In this document: in pieces, positions 18,318 through 27,386 of the stretch
Position numbering within the stretch: the first letter of the stretch is position 1
Layout of the letters: each line of letters begins with the position of its first letter
From: Mayfieldus sp963740555
Lineage (GTDB): Bacteria > Actinomycetota > Thermoleophilia > Solirubrobacterales > 70-9
DNA: 64,000 bases
Direction: 5' to 3'
Assembly (NCBI GenBank): GCA_963740555.1
Contig: CAVUES010000015.1
Location: 176,981-240,980 of the forward strand
Notes under the pieces: model-generated
The model's input: only the letters and a program-made list of their open reading frames with translations
What the model was told of the DNA's origin: nothing
Databases searched by the model: none
Translations under genes and position numbers: made by a program

Positions 18318-19186
18318 CCCGCCGCGTTCAGGGCCTCGATCTCCTCTTCGCCGAGCTCGATTCCCGCCGCCGCGACGTTCTCCTCCAGATGCGGCACCGA
18401 CGAGGTGCCGGGGATCGGCAGCATCACCTTGCTGCGTGCCAAGAGCCAGGCGAGGGCGATCTGCGGCGGGGTGGCGTCGTGACGCTCCGCGGTCTCGGCC
18501 ACCAGCCCGCCCGGGTCGGCGAGAGAGCCGGCCGAGAGCGGGAACCAGGGAATGAAGCCGATACCCAGCTCTTCGCAGCGGTCCAGCACGTCCTCCGAGC
18601 CGCGGTCGGTGAGGTTGAAGCGGTTCTGGACGGTGGCGACCGGAACGATCTCGCGCGCGGTCTCGAGCTGCTCGACCGAGACGTTGGAAACGCCGACCAG
18701 GCGGACCTTGCCCTCGTCGCGGAGCTCCTTCAGGGCGCCCACCGACTCCTCGTAGGGCGCCTTGGAGTCTGGGGCATGCAGCTGGTAGAGGTCGATGCGA
18801 TCCACCCGCAACCTCTTCAGCGATCCCTCGCAGGCTTCGCGCAGATGTTCGGGCCGCCCGTCGGGCGCCCATTGGCTTGGACCGCCCCGCGTCAGCCCGC
18901 CCTTGGTGGCGATCACCAGGTCGTCGGCGTAGGGGTGCAGGGCTTCGGCGATCAGCTCCTCGCTCACGTAGGGGCCGTATGAGTCGGCGGTGTCGATCAG
19001 GTTGATGCCGAGCTCGAGCGCCCGGCGCAGGGTGGCGATAGCGCCGTCGCGATCCTCGGGCGGTCCCCATATTCCATCGCCGGTTATCCGCATCGCCCCG
19101 AAGCCGAGGCGGCGAACGGTCAACCCGTCGCCGAGTGTCAGCGTGCCTGCGGTCTCGTCGGTCATCTCGATCGTCTGCGGTGCCAT
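18314..19186 (-). CDS. Aldo/keto reductase
   Basis: A 290-residue NADPH-dependent (alpha/beta)8 barrel: catalytic Asp and Tyr in LIDTADSYGPYVSEE, Lys in LVIATKGG, His in LYQLHAPD, and the cofactor-binding end IPGTSSVPHLEENV. It reduces aldehydes or ketones to alcohols; substrate unknown. ATG at 19186 with AAGGAG nearby. It is read divergently from ftcD, sharing about 78 bases of control region, and ends inside the lipase stop. Confidence 0.9.
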   Translation of the reverse strand: MAPQTIEMTDETAGTLTLGDGLTVRRLGFGAMRITGDGIWGPPEDRDGAIATLRRALELGINLIDTADSYGPYVSEELIAEALHPYADDLVIATKGGLTRGGPSQWAPDGRPEHLREACEGSLKRLRVDRIDLYQLHAPDSKAPYEESVGALKELRDEGKVRLVGVSNVSVEQLETAREIVPVATVQNRFNLTDRGSEDVLDRCEELGIGFIPWFPLSAGSLADPGGLVAETAERHDATPPQIALAWLLARSKVMLPIPGTSSVPHLEENVAAAGIELGEEEIEALNAAG

Positions 19187-19264
19187 GGTCTGCTCCTTCC
19201 CGTCTCTGCCGTCTCTTCAACATAGCCAAGCCCGCCCGTCCGCCCGCGGAATAGCCTTGAAGCC

Positions 19265-20146
19265 GTGACCCTGCTCGCCGTCCCCAACTTCTCCGAGGGC
19301 CGCGACACAGCGGTTATCGCGGCGATTCGTGCCGTGCTCGACGTCGACCGAGGCCTGCTCGACCGTCACTCGGACCCCGAGCACAACCGCACCGTCTACA
19401 CGCTCGCGGGAAAGGACCGGGCACTGGGAGAGCGCTTGATCGCCGGCGCGAAGGTGGCGATCGAACGGATCGACATGCGACGCCACCGGGGGCTTCATCC
19501 TTGCATCGGGGCGCTAGACGTGTGCCCTCTGGTCTGGCTCGACGCCGATGGGCAGGAGCCGGCCCGGGCTCGAGCGCGCTCTGTGGCGGAGCAAATCGGC
19601 GCCCTGGGGGTGCCGGTCTTTCTCTACGGGGAGCTGGCAAGCGATGAGAATCGTCGCGAGCGCGCCTTCTTTCGCAAGGGGGGCCTCGATGCCCTGCGCG
19701 CGCGGATGGCGTCCGGGGAGCTGGCGCCCGACTTCGGACCGTCGGTGCCCCACCAGACGGCCGGCGCGACCCTGGTCACCGCGCGCCCGCCGCTCGCCGC
19801 CTTCAACGTCGAGCTCGACACCGCCGACGCTGCCGTTGCGCAGCGGATCGCCGCCGCCGTGCGTGAGGCCGGCGGCGGGCCCCCAGGAGTGAGGGCGATC
19901 GGGCTGCCGCTCGAGGGCGGGCGCACACAGGTGTCGACCAACGTCCACGATCCGATCGCCGTGCCCTTGCGCATCGTCGTAGCTCGCGTGACCGAGCTGG
20001 CGGCCGAGCAGGGCGCCCGCCCCGTCGAAGCGGAGATCGTCGGCCTGGTGCCGGCGGCGGCGCTGCAGGGCTTCCCGCCCGAGCTGCCGATTCGCGATTT
20101 CGACCCCGAGCGCCACCTGATCGAACCTCGAATCTCGCAGAAGTAG
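19265..20146 (+). CDS. ftcD: Glutamate formimidoyltransferase
   Basis: A 293-residue stand-alone formiminotransferase (the N-terminal part of vertebrate FTCD without the cyclodeaminase). The family start TLLAVPNFSEGRD, the His-rich loop RRHRGLHPCIGALDVCPLV and the tail GLPLEGGRTQVSTNVHDP are all present. It transfers the formimino group of N-formimino-L-glutamate (from histidine breakdown) to tetrahydrofolate. GTG start at 19265. No other histidine-degradation gene is nearby. Confidence 0.88.
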   Translation: MTLLAVPNFSEGRDTAVIAAIRAVLDVDRGLLDRHSDPEHNRTVYTLAGKDRALGERLIAGAKVAIERIDMRRHRGLHPCIGALDVCPLVWLDADGQEPARARARSVAEQIGALGVPVFLYGELASDENRRERAFFRKGGLDALRARMASGELAPDFGPSVPHQTAGATLVTARPPLAAFNVELDTADAAVAQRIAAAVREAGGGPPGVRAIGLPLEGGRTQVSTNVHDPIAVPLRIVVARVTELAAEQGARPVEAEIVGLVPAAALQGFPPELPIRDFDPERHLIEPRISQK

Positions 20147-20288
20147 GCGCGCAAGGGCTGCAAACCGCGCTTTCTTGGGCACGATTGGGCAATTCTCAGT
20201 AGGGGGTCTGTGAGACGTCCGTCCAAACTCTCAACCCCTACCAAAAACAGATGTCAAGTCCGCATGCCCGGGGGTCGAGAAGCCCCGC

Positions 20289-20978
20289 ATGCGGAATAAA
20301 GCGAATCACCTCAATGCCTCGGCGCGACGCCTGCGGATCGGCCTTGCGGTCGCCGCTGGCGCGCTTGCAGTCTGTGTCCTGCCGGCAACAGCCCTTGGCT
20401 CAGTCTCTGACACAACCCAGTTCTCAGTCGTCGCTGGTGGACTGAATCTGACCAGCGCCCCCAATTACCCCGACATGCCCGCCCTGACCCTCAACGGCCA
20501 GTCGCAGACGACAAACGCCCAGATGGGCAACTTCACCGTCGCCGACGGGACCGGCTCGGGCTCGGGCTGGAACGTCACCGTCCAGGGCGACAGCTCCGGC
20601 GGCCACAGCGTCGTCTTCAAGCAGTACTGCCCAGCGGTCAGCGCCCCCTGCGGCCCCGATGCGGCGGGCTATGTGACCTCCGGTGCCACCCTGGCGGCCA
20701 ACTCGCTGACGCTCAACAGCACGGGCGCCGGCTTTACGGCCCAAAACGGCACCACCGGCACCGCCCCGACCCATTCCTGCAACTCGGGCTGTTTCGTCGA
20801 CACCGCTTCCCCCGTGAAGCTGGTCTCGGCGGCCGCCAACGCCGGCATGGGCACCTACCAGGCAAACACCTACTCGGCGACCAGCCTGGCGCTGAACACG
20901 CCCAGCACGGTCAAGGCGCTGCAGTCCGGCGAGGTCTACCGCCTCGACCTGCTCACCTCCCTCAACAGCGGACCCTGA
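20289..20978 (+). CDS. Secreted WxL-like domain protein
   Basis: A 229-residue exported protein: signal peptide with a hydrophobic core (IGLAVAAGALAVCVLPATALG), then beta-rich, Ser/Thr/Gly-rich sequence with SGWNVTVQ and, at the end, YRLDLLTSLNSGP, which resembles the C-terminal strand of WxL surface domains. Two Cys pairs (YCPAVSAPC; CNSGC). WxL proteins attach non-covalently to the cell surface. Function unknown. Followed by a clear terminator. Confidence 0.6.
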   Translation: MRNKANHLNASARRLRIGLAVAAGALAVCVLPATALGSVSDTTQFSVVAGGLNLTSAPNYPDMPALTLNGQSQTTNAQMGNFTVADGTGSGSGWNVTVQGDSSGGHSVVFKQYCPAVSAPCGPDAAGYVTSGATLAANSLTLNSTGAGFTAQNGTTGTAPTHSCNSGCFVDTASPVKLVSAAANAGMGTYQANTYSATSLALNTPSTVKALQSGEVYRLDLLTSLNSGP

Positions 20979-21006
20979 TTTATTCGCCGAGGCAAATCCG
21001 CTAATG

Positions 21007-21030
21007 AAAGGCCCGCTTCGGCGGGCCTTT
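21007..21030 (+). terminator. Rho-independent-type terminator hairpin
   Basis: A perfect ten-base stem AAAGGCCCGC / GCGGGCCTTT around a TTCG tetraloop, followed by CGTTTG. It sits 29 bases after the WxL-like gene and separates it from the next transcription unit; the A/T ends make it work in both directions. Confidence 0.85.
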
Positions 21031-21086
21031 CGTTTGCCGCGATCCAGCCCCGGCGTCGTCGCTCTCGCTTCGCGTAGGCTCCGGTC

Positions 21087-21434
21087 ATGGCGCAGACCAG
21101 AAAGCGCAGACGCCGCAAGCACCGCGGGACGCAGGGCGGGCGGATCGACACCAAGCGCCGCGGGCGGCCGCGCTCGCGAGCCGAGGCGCGGCAGCGCGCC
21201 CGCACGAAGAAGCGCCCTCCCCGCGCCGATCTGCCCCCGACCTGGCGCAACGCGATCATTCGCGGATTCGTCATCTCGGCGCTTCTGATCGCCACCCTGC
21301 TGGTATTCAGAAGGGCGGTCGTACCATCGGTCGCCTTCGGCGCCGCCATGTTGGCCTTCTACATCCCGATGGGCTACCAGATTGACCGATTCATGTGGCG
21401 GCGCCGGCAGCGGGCGAAGATGAAGGACGACTGA
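21087..21434 (+). CDS. Small basic membrane protein
   Basis: 115 residues: an extremely basic N-terminus (RKRRRRKHRGTQGGR), then two hydrophobic helices (FVISALLIATLLVF and PSVAFGAAMLAFYIPMGYQI) and a basic tail. Topology with both ends in the cytoplasm is likely. The last base of its TGA stop is the first base of the next ATG (21434), so the two are cotranscribed. No known function recognised. Confidence 0.65.
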   Translation: MAQTRKRRRRKHRGTQGGRIDTKRRGRPRSRAEARQRARTKKRPPRADLPPTWRNAIIRGFVISALLIATLLVFRRAVVPSVAFGAAMLAFYIPMGYQIDRFMWRRRQRAKMKDD

Positions 21435-22072
21435 TGGAGGTCCAGTCCTTGACCGTCGGCCCCATTGCCGAGAACTGCTACCTGCTCCGCGGCGGCGATT
21501 CCGACCGCGCGTTGATCGTCGATCCCGGCGACGAGGCTGAGCGGATCCTTCAGCTGGTCGATGACCAGGGCGTTGACGTCGAGGCGATCCTGATCACGCA
21601 CTGCCATTTCGACCACATTGGCGCGGTCGCGCCGGTTGCCCGCGAGACCGGCGCCAAGGTCTACTGCCCGCAGATCGAGGTGCCGATCCTGGCCGACATC
21701 ATGTCCTGGGTGCCGGGGCGGGCGTTCGGGCCCTTCGAAAGCTACGACGCTGACGAGACGGTCGCCGGCGGCGAGACCCTGGAGCTTGCCGGCTTCGAGC
21801 TGGACGTGATCTTCACGCCCGGCCACAGCCCCGGCCACGTGACCTATTCGGTGCGCGGTGAGGAGGCGATCTTCTCCGGCGACGTGCTGTTTCACGGATC
21901 GGTGGGTCGAGTCGACCTTCCCGGTGGCGACTGGGACACGCTGCTGGGTTCGATCCGCACTCTGGTCGACGCGCACCCGCCCGAGACCACTGTGTATCCG
22001 GGCCATATGCGAACCACGACCCTCGGCGCCGAGCGCGCCAGCAACCCGTTCCTGGCCGAGCTTGCGTCCTAG
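21434..22072 (+). CDS. Metallo-beta-lactamase-fold hydrolase (glyoxalase II-like)
   Basis: A 212-residue MBL-fold hydrolase with the metal motif THCHFDHIG, a second His in FTPGHSPGHV, an Asp in IFSGDVLFHGSVGR and a final His in VYPGHM. This pattern fits the YcbL/glyoxalase II-like group that hydrolyses thioesters or similar small molecules. The start is the ATG at 21434 overlapping the upstream stop. It is nine bases upstream of hisS. Confidence 0.85.
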   Translation: MEVQSLTVGPIAENCYLLRGGDSDRALIVDPGDEAERILQLVDDQGVDVEAILITHCHFDHIGAVAPVARETGAKVYCPQIEVPILADIMSWVPGRAFGPFESYDADETVAGGETLELAGFELDVIFTPGHSPGHVTYSVRGEEAIFSGDVLFHGSVGRVDLPGGDWDTLLGSIRTLVDAHPPETTVYPGHMRTTTLGAERASNPFLAELAS

Positions 22073-22081
22073 GGTGATCCC

Positions 22082-23317
22082 GTGAGCGGCGGCTTTCAGG
22101 CTCCGAAGGGGACCTTCGACGTGCTGCCCGAGGCGGCCGCCGCGCGAACCCGCCTCGAGGAGGCGGCGCGCTCGATCTTCGACCGGGCCGGTTACGGGCG
22201 CATCGAGACGCCGATCTTCGAGGACACCGAGCTATTCGAGCACGGGGTGGGGCAGTCGACGGACATCGTCAACAAGGAGATGTTCACCTTCGAGGACAAG
22301 GGCGGCCGCAGCATCACTCTGCGCCCCGAGGGGACAGCTCCGATCTGCCGCGCCTACGTGGAGCACGGCATGCACAAGCTGCCCCAGCCGGTGAAGCTCT
22401 GGTACTCGGGGCCGTTCTTTCGCCATGAGCGGCCGCAGGCGGGGCGCTTTCGCCAGTTCAGCCAGGTCGGCGCCGAGGCGATCGGCACCGACAGCCCGCT
22501 GGCCGACGCCGAGCTGATCAAGCTGCTCGACGACCTGCTGCGCGAGCTGGGGGTCCCCGGGGTCGAGCTTCGTTTGAGCAGCCTTGGCTCGCTGGAGGCG
22601 CGGGCTCGCTACCTCGAGCAGCTGAAGGGCTATCTGCACGAGCACGAGGGCGAGCTTTCGAAGGACGTGCGCGAGCGGATCGACCTAAACCCGCTGCGCG
22701 CGTTCGACGCCGATCACGAGGGAACCCAGGCCGTGATGGCGGAAGCCCCGAAGCTGCTCGACCAGCTCGACGACGCGGACGCGAGTCACTTCGAGCAGGT
22801 GCGCTCGCTGCTCGACGCCGACGGTGTCTCCTATTCGCTCGACCCGACCCTGGTGCGCGGGATCGACTACTACACGCGCACGATCTTCTCCTTTGTCTGT
22901 GAGAGCCTCGGTGCGCAGTCGGAGGTCGGAGGCGGGGGGCGCTACGACGGGCTGGTCGAACAGCTCGGCGGGCCGCAGACACCGGCGATCGGCTGGGCGG
23001 CGGGCATCGAACGGATCCTGCTTACGCTCGACGAGGAGGCCGAGCCAAGCACGCGCGACGTCTTCGTGGCGGTCGCCGACGACGAGCAGCGTCCGCGCGC
23101 GTTTGCGATCGTTTCCGCTCTTCGCGTCGCCGGGCTGTCGGCGGAGATCGACCTTGCCGATCGCAGCCTCAAGGGTCAGGTGCGGCAAGCGGATCGGGTG
23201 GGAGCCCGGCAGACGTTGATCCTCGAGGCCGACGGCTCGGCCCAGCTGCGCGACATGCAGAGCGGCGAGCAGCGTGAGGTCGATCCCGCCCGCGCTGTCG
23301 ACGAGCTGGCGAGGTGA
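22082..23317 (+). CDS. hisS: Histidyl-tRNA synthetase
   Basis: 411 residues, GTG start. Class II synthetase: motif 2 in FFRHERPQAGRFRQFSQVG, the histidine A/B signatures VRGIDYYTRTIFSF and GGGGRYDGLVEQLGG, motif 3 in AIGWAAGIERIL, and the C-terminal anticodon-binding domain (QVRQADRVGARQTLI). Charges tRNA-His. The stop at 23315-23317 is one base from the aspS ATG, so hisS-aspS is one operon, a common pairing in actinobacteria and Firmicutes. Confidence 0.97.
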   Translation: MSGGFQAPKGTFDVLPEAAAARTRLEEAARSIFDRAGYGRIETPIFEDTELFEHGVGQSTDIVNKEMFTFEDKGGRSITLRPEGTAPICRAYVEHGMHKLPQPVKLWYSGPFFRHERPQAGRFRQFSQVGAEAIGTDSPLADAELIKLLDDLLRELGVPGVELRLSSLGSLEARARYLEQLKGYLHEHEGELSKDVRERIDLNPLRAFDADHEGTQAVMAEAPKLLDQLDDADASHFEQVRSLLDADGVSYSLDPTLVRGIDYYTRTIFSFVCESLGAQSEVGGGGRYDGLVEQLGGPQTPAIGWAAGIERILLTLDEEAEPSTRDVFVAVADDEQRPRAFAIVSALRVAGLSAEIDLADRSLKGQVRQADRVGARQTLILEADGSAQLRDMQSGEQREVDPARAVDELAR

Positions 23318-23318
23318 G

Positions 23319-25112
23319 ATGAGCGGCTTTCCGGTCCTGCGCCCGAACGCCTATCGCGACACCTGGTGCGGTCAGGTGTTGGCGGATCGCGTCGACACCG
23401 ATGCCCGGGTGGCCGGCTGGGTGCACCGGCGCCGCGACCACGGTGGCCTGATCTTCATCGATCTGCGCGATCGCACCGGGCTCGTGCAGCTGGTCTTCAA
23501 CCCCGACGTCGCCGGAGGCGCCCACGAGCTCGCGCACCGGCTGCGCCCCGAGGACGTCGTCACGGCAGCGGGCAGGGTCCTACGACGCTCCGAGGAGACG
23601 ATCAACCGCGAGTTCTCCACCGGCGAGTTCGAGATCCGGGTCGACGAGGCGGAGCTGCTCGCCGACTCCGCGACGCCGCCGTTTGGGATCGAGTCCTACG
23701 GCGGCGAGGCCGGCGAGGAGACGCGGCTTCGTTACCGCTATCTCGACCTGCGGCGCGAGTCGATGCGCGACGCACTCGCGCTGCGCCACCGGGTCACCAC
23801 GCTGATGCGCTCGTTCCTGAGCCGCGAGGGCTTCTATGAGATCGAGACCCCGGTGCTCACCCGCTCGACCCCGGAGGGGGCACGGGACTTCCTGGTGCCG
23901 AGCCGGCTCCAGCCCGGGTCCTTCTATGCCCTGCCGCAGTCTCCGCAGCTGTTCAAGCAGCTGCTGATGGTCGCCGGCTTCGAGCGTTACTTCCAGATCG
24001 CCCGCTGCTTTCGCGACGAAGACCAGCGCGCCGACCGCCAGCTCGACTTCACCCAGCTCGACATCGAGATGTCGTTCGTGACCATGGAGGACGTCCTCGA
24101 CCTCAACGAGAGCCTGATCTCCGAGCTGCTCGGCGAGATGGGCATCGACGTCGACGTGCCGTTCCCACGGCTCGGCTACGACGAGGCGATGGCTCGTTTC
24201 GGCAGCGACCGGCCCGATCTTCGATTCGAGCTGGAGATCGCCGATCTGACCGACCAGCTTCGCGCTACGGAGTTTCGCGCCTTTCGGGGCGTGATCGACG
24301 AAGGCGGGACCGTCCGGGGGCTTAACGCGGGCAAGCGGGAACTGTCCCGCGCCGAGCTGGACGGCCTGATCGACGAGGCCAAGGAGCTGGGCGCCAAGGG
24401 CCTGGTCTGGGCCTTTCGGGAGGGCGACGGCTGGCGCTCGCCGGTCGCGAAGTTCCTCTCCGCGGAGGAGCTGTCGGCGCTCAACGACCGCCTCGGCGCC
24501 GAGCAGGGCGACCTGCTTCTCGTGGTCGCCGACACGCCTCGCGTCACCGCCGCGACCCTCGGCGCTCTGCGCGGCCGTCTCGCGGCGCGCTGGGAGCTGA
24601 TCCCCGCGGATCGCAACGTGCTCACCTGGATCGTCGACTGGCCGCTGATGGAGTGGGATGAGGAGGAGGGTCGCTGGGACCCGCTCCATCATCCCTTCAC
24701 CTCGCCGGCCGGTGACTTCGATCCGGACAAGCCGGGCGAGGCACGGGCGCTCGCCTACGACATGGTCTGGAACGGGGTCGAGCTGGGCGGAGGCTCGATT
24801 CGCATCAACCGCCCCGACGTCCAGAGCAAGGTCTTCGCAGCGCTGGGAATCGGCACCGAGGAGGCCGAGGAGCGCTTCGGTTTCCTGCTCGAGGCGCTTC
24901 GTTTCGGCGCCCCCCCGCACGGTGGCATCGCCTACGGGCTCGATCGCTTCGTGGCCCAGCTCCATGGCTCAGAGACGATCCGCGACGTGATCGCCTTCCC
25001 CAAGACCGCGTCGGGCAGCGATCCGCTGACCGGGGCGCCCGCCCCGGTGGAAGAGCGCCAGCTGCGCGAGCTTGGACTGTCCTTGCGCGCTCCGCGGCGC
25101 CCGAACGGCTGA
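23319..25112 (+). CDS. aspS: Aspartyl-tRNA synthetase
   Basis: 597 residues: N-terminal OB-fold anticodon domain (VAGWVHRRRDHGGLIFIDLR), class II motif 2 (IARCFRDEDQRADRQLDFTQ), the bacterial GAD insert domain (about residues 300-420), and motif 3 GGIAYGLDRFVAQL. I start at ATG 23319 (one base after the hisS stop). Charges tRNA-Asp, possibly also tRNA-Asn if an amidotransferase is present elsewhere; this cannot be told here. Confidence 0.97.
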   Translation: MSGFPVLRPNAYRDTWCGQVLADRVDTDARVAGWVHRRRDHGGLIFIDLRDRTGLVQLVFNPDVAGGAHELAHRLRPEDVVTAAGRVLRRSEETINREFSTGEFEIRVDEAELLADSATPPFGIESYGGEAGEETRLRYRYLDLRRESMRDALALRHRVTTLMRSFLSREGFYEIETPVLTRSTPEGARDFLVPSRLQPGSFYALPQSPQLFKQLLMVAGFERYFQIARCFRDEDQRADRQLDFTQLDIEMSFVTMEDVLDLNESLISELLGEMGIDVDVPFPRLGYDEAMARFGSDRPDLRFELEIADLTDQLRATEFRAFRGVIDEGGTVRGLNAGKRELSRAELDGLIDEAKELGAKGLVWAFREGDGWRSPVAKFLSAEELSALNDRLGAEQGDLLLVVADTPRVTAATLGALRGRLAARWELIPADRNVLTWIVDWPLMEWDEEEGRWDPLHHPFTSPAGDFDPDKPGEARALAYDMVWNGVELGGGSIRINRPDVQSKVFAALGIGTEEAEERFGFLLEALRFGAPPHGGIAYGLDRFVAQLHGSETIRDVIAFPKTASGSDPLTGAPAPVEERQLRELGLSLRAPRRPNG

Positions 25113-25123
25113 CGGCTTCGGGC

Positions 25124-25286
25124 GGCGGTGCTACTTTCTGGGAGAGGCCCGAGCCCGTACGCCAGCTGCCTCGTGTAATTGACCCAACACAATCGGCCCG
25201 GGAGTCGCTTTCCCTGCGCCCTGTGGGGCGCCGGGTAGACACCCACCTTCTATGAAGGGATCAAAGCCGGAGGCAGCAACGGCGGG
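25124..25286 (+). ncRNA. ssrS: Probable 6S RNA
   Basis: The gap after aspS can fold with a closing stem (GGTGCTACT at 25127 with AGGCAGCAAC at 25271), an internal bulged region with GGGAGAGGCCCGAG, and near the 3' side a sequence (GACACCCACCTTC, then GAAGGGATCAAAGCC) that resembles the conserved 3' arm of bacterial 6S RNA (in E. coli CACATTCACCTTG, AAGGG, TTACAGCC). The Bacillus 6S-2 gene also lies right after aspS. Length of about 160 bases fits. 6S RNA binds housekeeping RNA polymerase holoenzyme in stationary phase. Confidence 0.6.
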
Positions 25287-25294
25287 CTGGGGCC

Positions 25295-25858
25295 TTACCT
25301 GCGATCGCGCCGAGCCGCTGGCGATGCGTCAGACGTCGGGAGGTGCTGAGCGCCGACCTTCTCCAGCGCCTCCTCGACCCAATCTCGCACGGTCGCGTGA
25401 TGCAGCTCCCATGCCTCCCAGACGGAGCGCCCCCAGGTCTCGACCGCGTCGCAATGAGGCATCTCGCGGCGCATCTCGAGGACGTCCTGCACGGTCAATG
25501 CGGCGTCCGTCTGCGGCGGCTTCAGCCACTTGAAGCCCGGCTTGGCGACAAGGACCCTGTTCTTCATCGCCGTGGCGGAGCGACCGTCGAAACCGCGCTC
25601 GAGGACCAGGTAAAGACCGGAAAGAGAGATGGCGACCGATTGGATCGAGCCCGCCTCGCGCTGGCCGGGGTGCTGGGCCGCGTACGCGTCGACGGTGGTG
25701 CGATGGCACTCCGGGTAGCCCAGTTCCCGGTATTCGTGTCCGAGCAGCTCCCCGTAGAGCGCCCAGCAAGCGGCGCCGGCGCCGATGTAGGGATGGGTCG
25801 GGCCGTCGCACTCGCCGAGCACGACCCCGCACCCCGGACAGGGCGCCTCTCCGTTCAT
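25295..25858 (-). CDS. DUF5946-like zinc-ribbon-start protein
   Basis: 187 residues starting with a Cys pair (CPGCGVVLGECDGPTHPYIG), a conserved CWALYGELLGHEY-like helix, and HRTTVDAYAAQHPG; these are features I associate with the DUF5946 family, of unknown function. The tail is charged and low in complexity. It is read toward the 6S-like RNA and divergently from the mnmA fusion, with only 17 bases between the two starts. Confidence 0.6.
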   Translation of the reverse strand: MNGEAPCPGCGVVLGECDGPTHPYIGAGAACWALYGELLGHEYRELGYPECHRTTVDAYAAQHPGQREAGSIQSVAISLSGLYLVLERGFDGRSATAMKNRVLVAKPGFKWLKPPQTDAALTVQDVLEMRREMPHCDAVETWGRSVWEAWELHHATVRDWVEEALEKVGAQHLPTSDASPAARRDRR

Positions 25859-25875
25859 CCACTTACCCTAAGACC

Positions 25876-27315
25876 ATGCGCGGATCGATGTCGCACCTGC
25901 TTTGGTCGGACTCGTCACGACGCGGGCCGGCGATCGAGGGCGGGTTCAGCGGCGCCGCCGGGGGCTCGGCGTGCGGTGACTTCGCAAGGTTCTCTCTTGC
26001 CGTCGAGGAGGGAATCGTCGCTGGGGTCAGCTTTGATACGGAAGGCTGCGCGGCGACCGCTGCCGCCTGCGCGGCGGCGGCCGAGCTGTCCGAGGGCCAG
26101 CCGGTGCTGGAGGTCGCGCGAATCGGCACCGGCGACCTAGACGCCGCGCTGGGTGGCCTGAGCCCGGCGATGCGACACGCCGCCGGCCTGGCGGCGGACG
26201 CGCTTCACCGAGCGCTTGGGGCGGCGGCCGCGTCGGGCGTGGCGCTGGCCGATCCGGCCGAGGGTCGCGTGCTGGTGGCGATGAGCGGTGGCGTCGACAG
26301 CGCCACAGCGGCGCTGATCGAACGCGAGCGCGGCGCTGAGGTGGTGGCGGTGACGCTGAAGCTCTGGGCCGACCGGCAGACCGATGGCGCGCGCAGCTGC
26401 TGCTCGCCGGAAGCGGTCGTTGCAGCCCGCGAGCTGGCCCACTCGCTTGGGGTCCCGCACCTCACGCTCGACCTGGAGCAGCGCTTTCGGGCCGAGGTCG
26501 TGGACCGGTTCGTCGCCGGCTACGCGGCGGGACGAACGCCGAACCCCTGCGTGCTGTGCAACGGTCAGGTGCGGATCGAGGCGATGGTCGATCTCGCCGC
26601 GAGGGTCGGAGCGAGTCATCTCGTCACCGGGCATTACGCCCGCATCGTCGACGACGGCGAGGGGCCGCTGCTGTCGGCCGCTGCCGACCCCGCCAAGGAT
26701 CAGAGCTACATGCTCGGCGCCCTGCGGCCCGAGCTGCTCGGGCGCCTGCGGTTCCCGCTCGCCGAGATGGAGAAGCCGGCGGTGCGGGAGATCGCCGCTC
26801 GTCACGGGCTCGGGGTCGCGCGCAGGCCCGAGAGCCAGGACCTCTGCTTTCTCGCCGGCCAGGGCAAGGGCGCCTTCCTGCGCCGGCATGGCCAGCTCTC
26901 CGATCGCGAGGGCGAGCTGGTCGATCAACAGGGACGGACGTTGGCGCGCCATCGCGGCCATCACCACTTCACGGTCGGCCAACGGCGCGGGATCGGTGTC
27001 GCCGCCCCGGAGCCGCTCTACGTGCTGGCGACCGACGCCGCCCACAACACGGTCATGGTTGGGACGGCCGCGGACCTACAGACGCACCGGGTCACGGTTC
27101 GCGACGCGGTGCTTCACCGCCCTGGCGGGCGCGTGGACCGGGTGCGGCTGCGCTACCACGCGCGACCGGTGGCCTGCGCGTTGCCGGCGGCCGACCGGGG
27201 CCGCCACGAGCGCCTCGAGGTCGAGCTGGCCGAGCCGGTTGGCGCGGCCGCGCCGGGCCAGCTCGCGGCGTTGATGTGCGGCGAGACGATCGTCGGTCAC
27301 GGGACCATTTGTTGA
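25876..27315 (+). CDS. mnmA: IscU/NifU-like domain fused to tRNA 2-thiouridylase MnmA
   Basis: Residues about 1-115 resemble an Fe-S scaffold of the IscU/NifU-N type (GGSACGDFARFSLAVEEG, then FDTEGCAATAAACAAAAEL), with two of the usual three cluster Cys visible. Residues about 133-479 are MnmA: PP-loop VAMSGGVDSATAAL, catalytic Cys in TPNPCVLCNGQVR, LVTGHYARI, the second catalytic Cys in ESQDLCFLAG, and a C-terminal beta domain. MnmA thiolates U34 of Lys/Glu/Gln tRNAs using sulfur relayed from a cysteine desulfurase. The fusion suggests direct sulfur or cluster delivery; that is inference. Confidence 0.88.
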   Translation: MRGSMSHLLWSDSSRRGPAIEGGFSGAAGGSACGDFARFSLAVEEGIVAGVSFDTEGCAATAAACAAAAELSEGQPVLEVARIGTGDLDAALGGLSPAMRHAAGLAADALHRALGAAAASGVALADPAEGRVLVAMSGGVDSATAALIERERGAEVVAVTLKLWADRQTDGARSCCSPEAVVAARELAHSLGVPHLTLDLEQRFRAEVVDRFVAGYAAGRTPNPCVLCNGQVRIEAMVDLAARVGASHLVTGHYARIVDDGEGPLLSAAADPAKDQSYMLGALRPELLGRLRFPLAEMEKPAVREIAARHGLGVARRPESQDLCFLAGQGKGAFLRRHGQLSDREGELVDQQGRTLARHRGHHHFTVGQRRGIGVAAPEPLYVLATDAAHNTVMVGTAADLQTHRVTVRDAVLHRPGGRVDRVRLRYHARPVACALPAADRGRHERLEVELAEPVGAAAPGQLAALMCGETIVGHGTIC

Positions 27316-27316
27316 T

Positions 27317-27386
27317 CGGCCGCGAAACGAAGTGGAGCGGCACATGCATGTCGGGCCGCCGAAGGCGGCCGCAAGTGGTTCTGTAA
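27317..27386 (+). repeat. Two-hairpin repeat element, copy A
   Basis: A 70-base unit: an imperfect stem GGCCGCGAAACGA / GTGGAGCGGC, a linker with GCATGTCGG, then the stem GGCCGCC GAA GGCGGCC and CGCAAGTGGTT. It lies right after the mnmA stop and is followed in tandem, at a 70-base period, by copy B. Confidence 0.7.

Noticed and set aside
16866..19229. A 787-residue minus-strand open frame
   Set aside because: It runs antisense to the lipase and out of frame with the aldo/keto reductase and tRNA; Arg/Gly/Ala-rich composition typical of GC-rich shadow frames.
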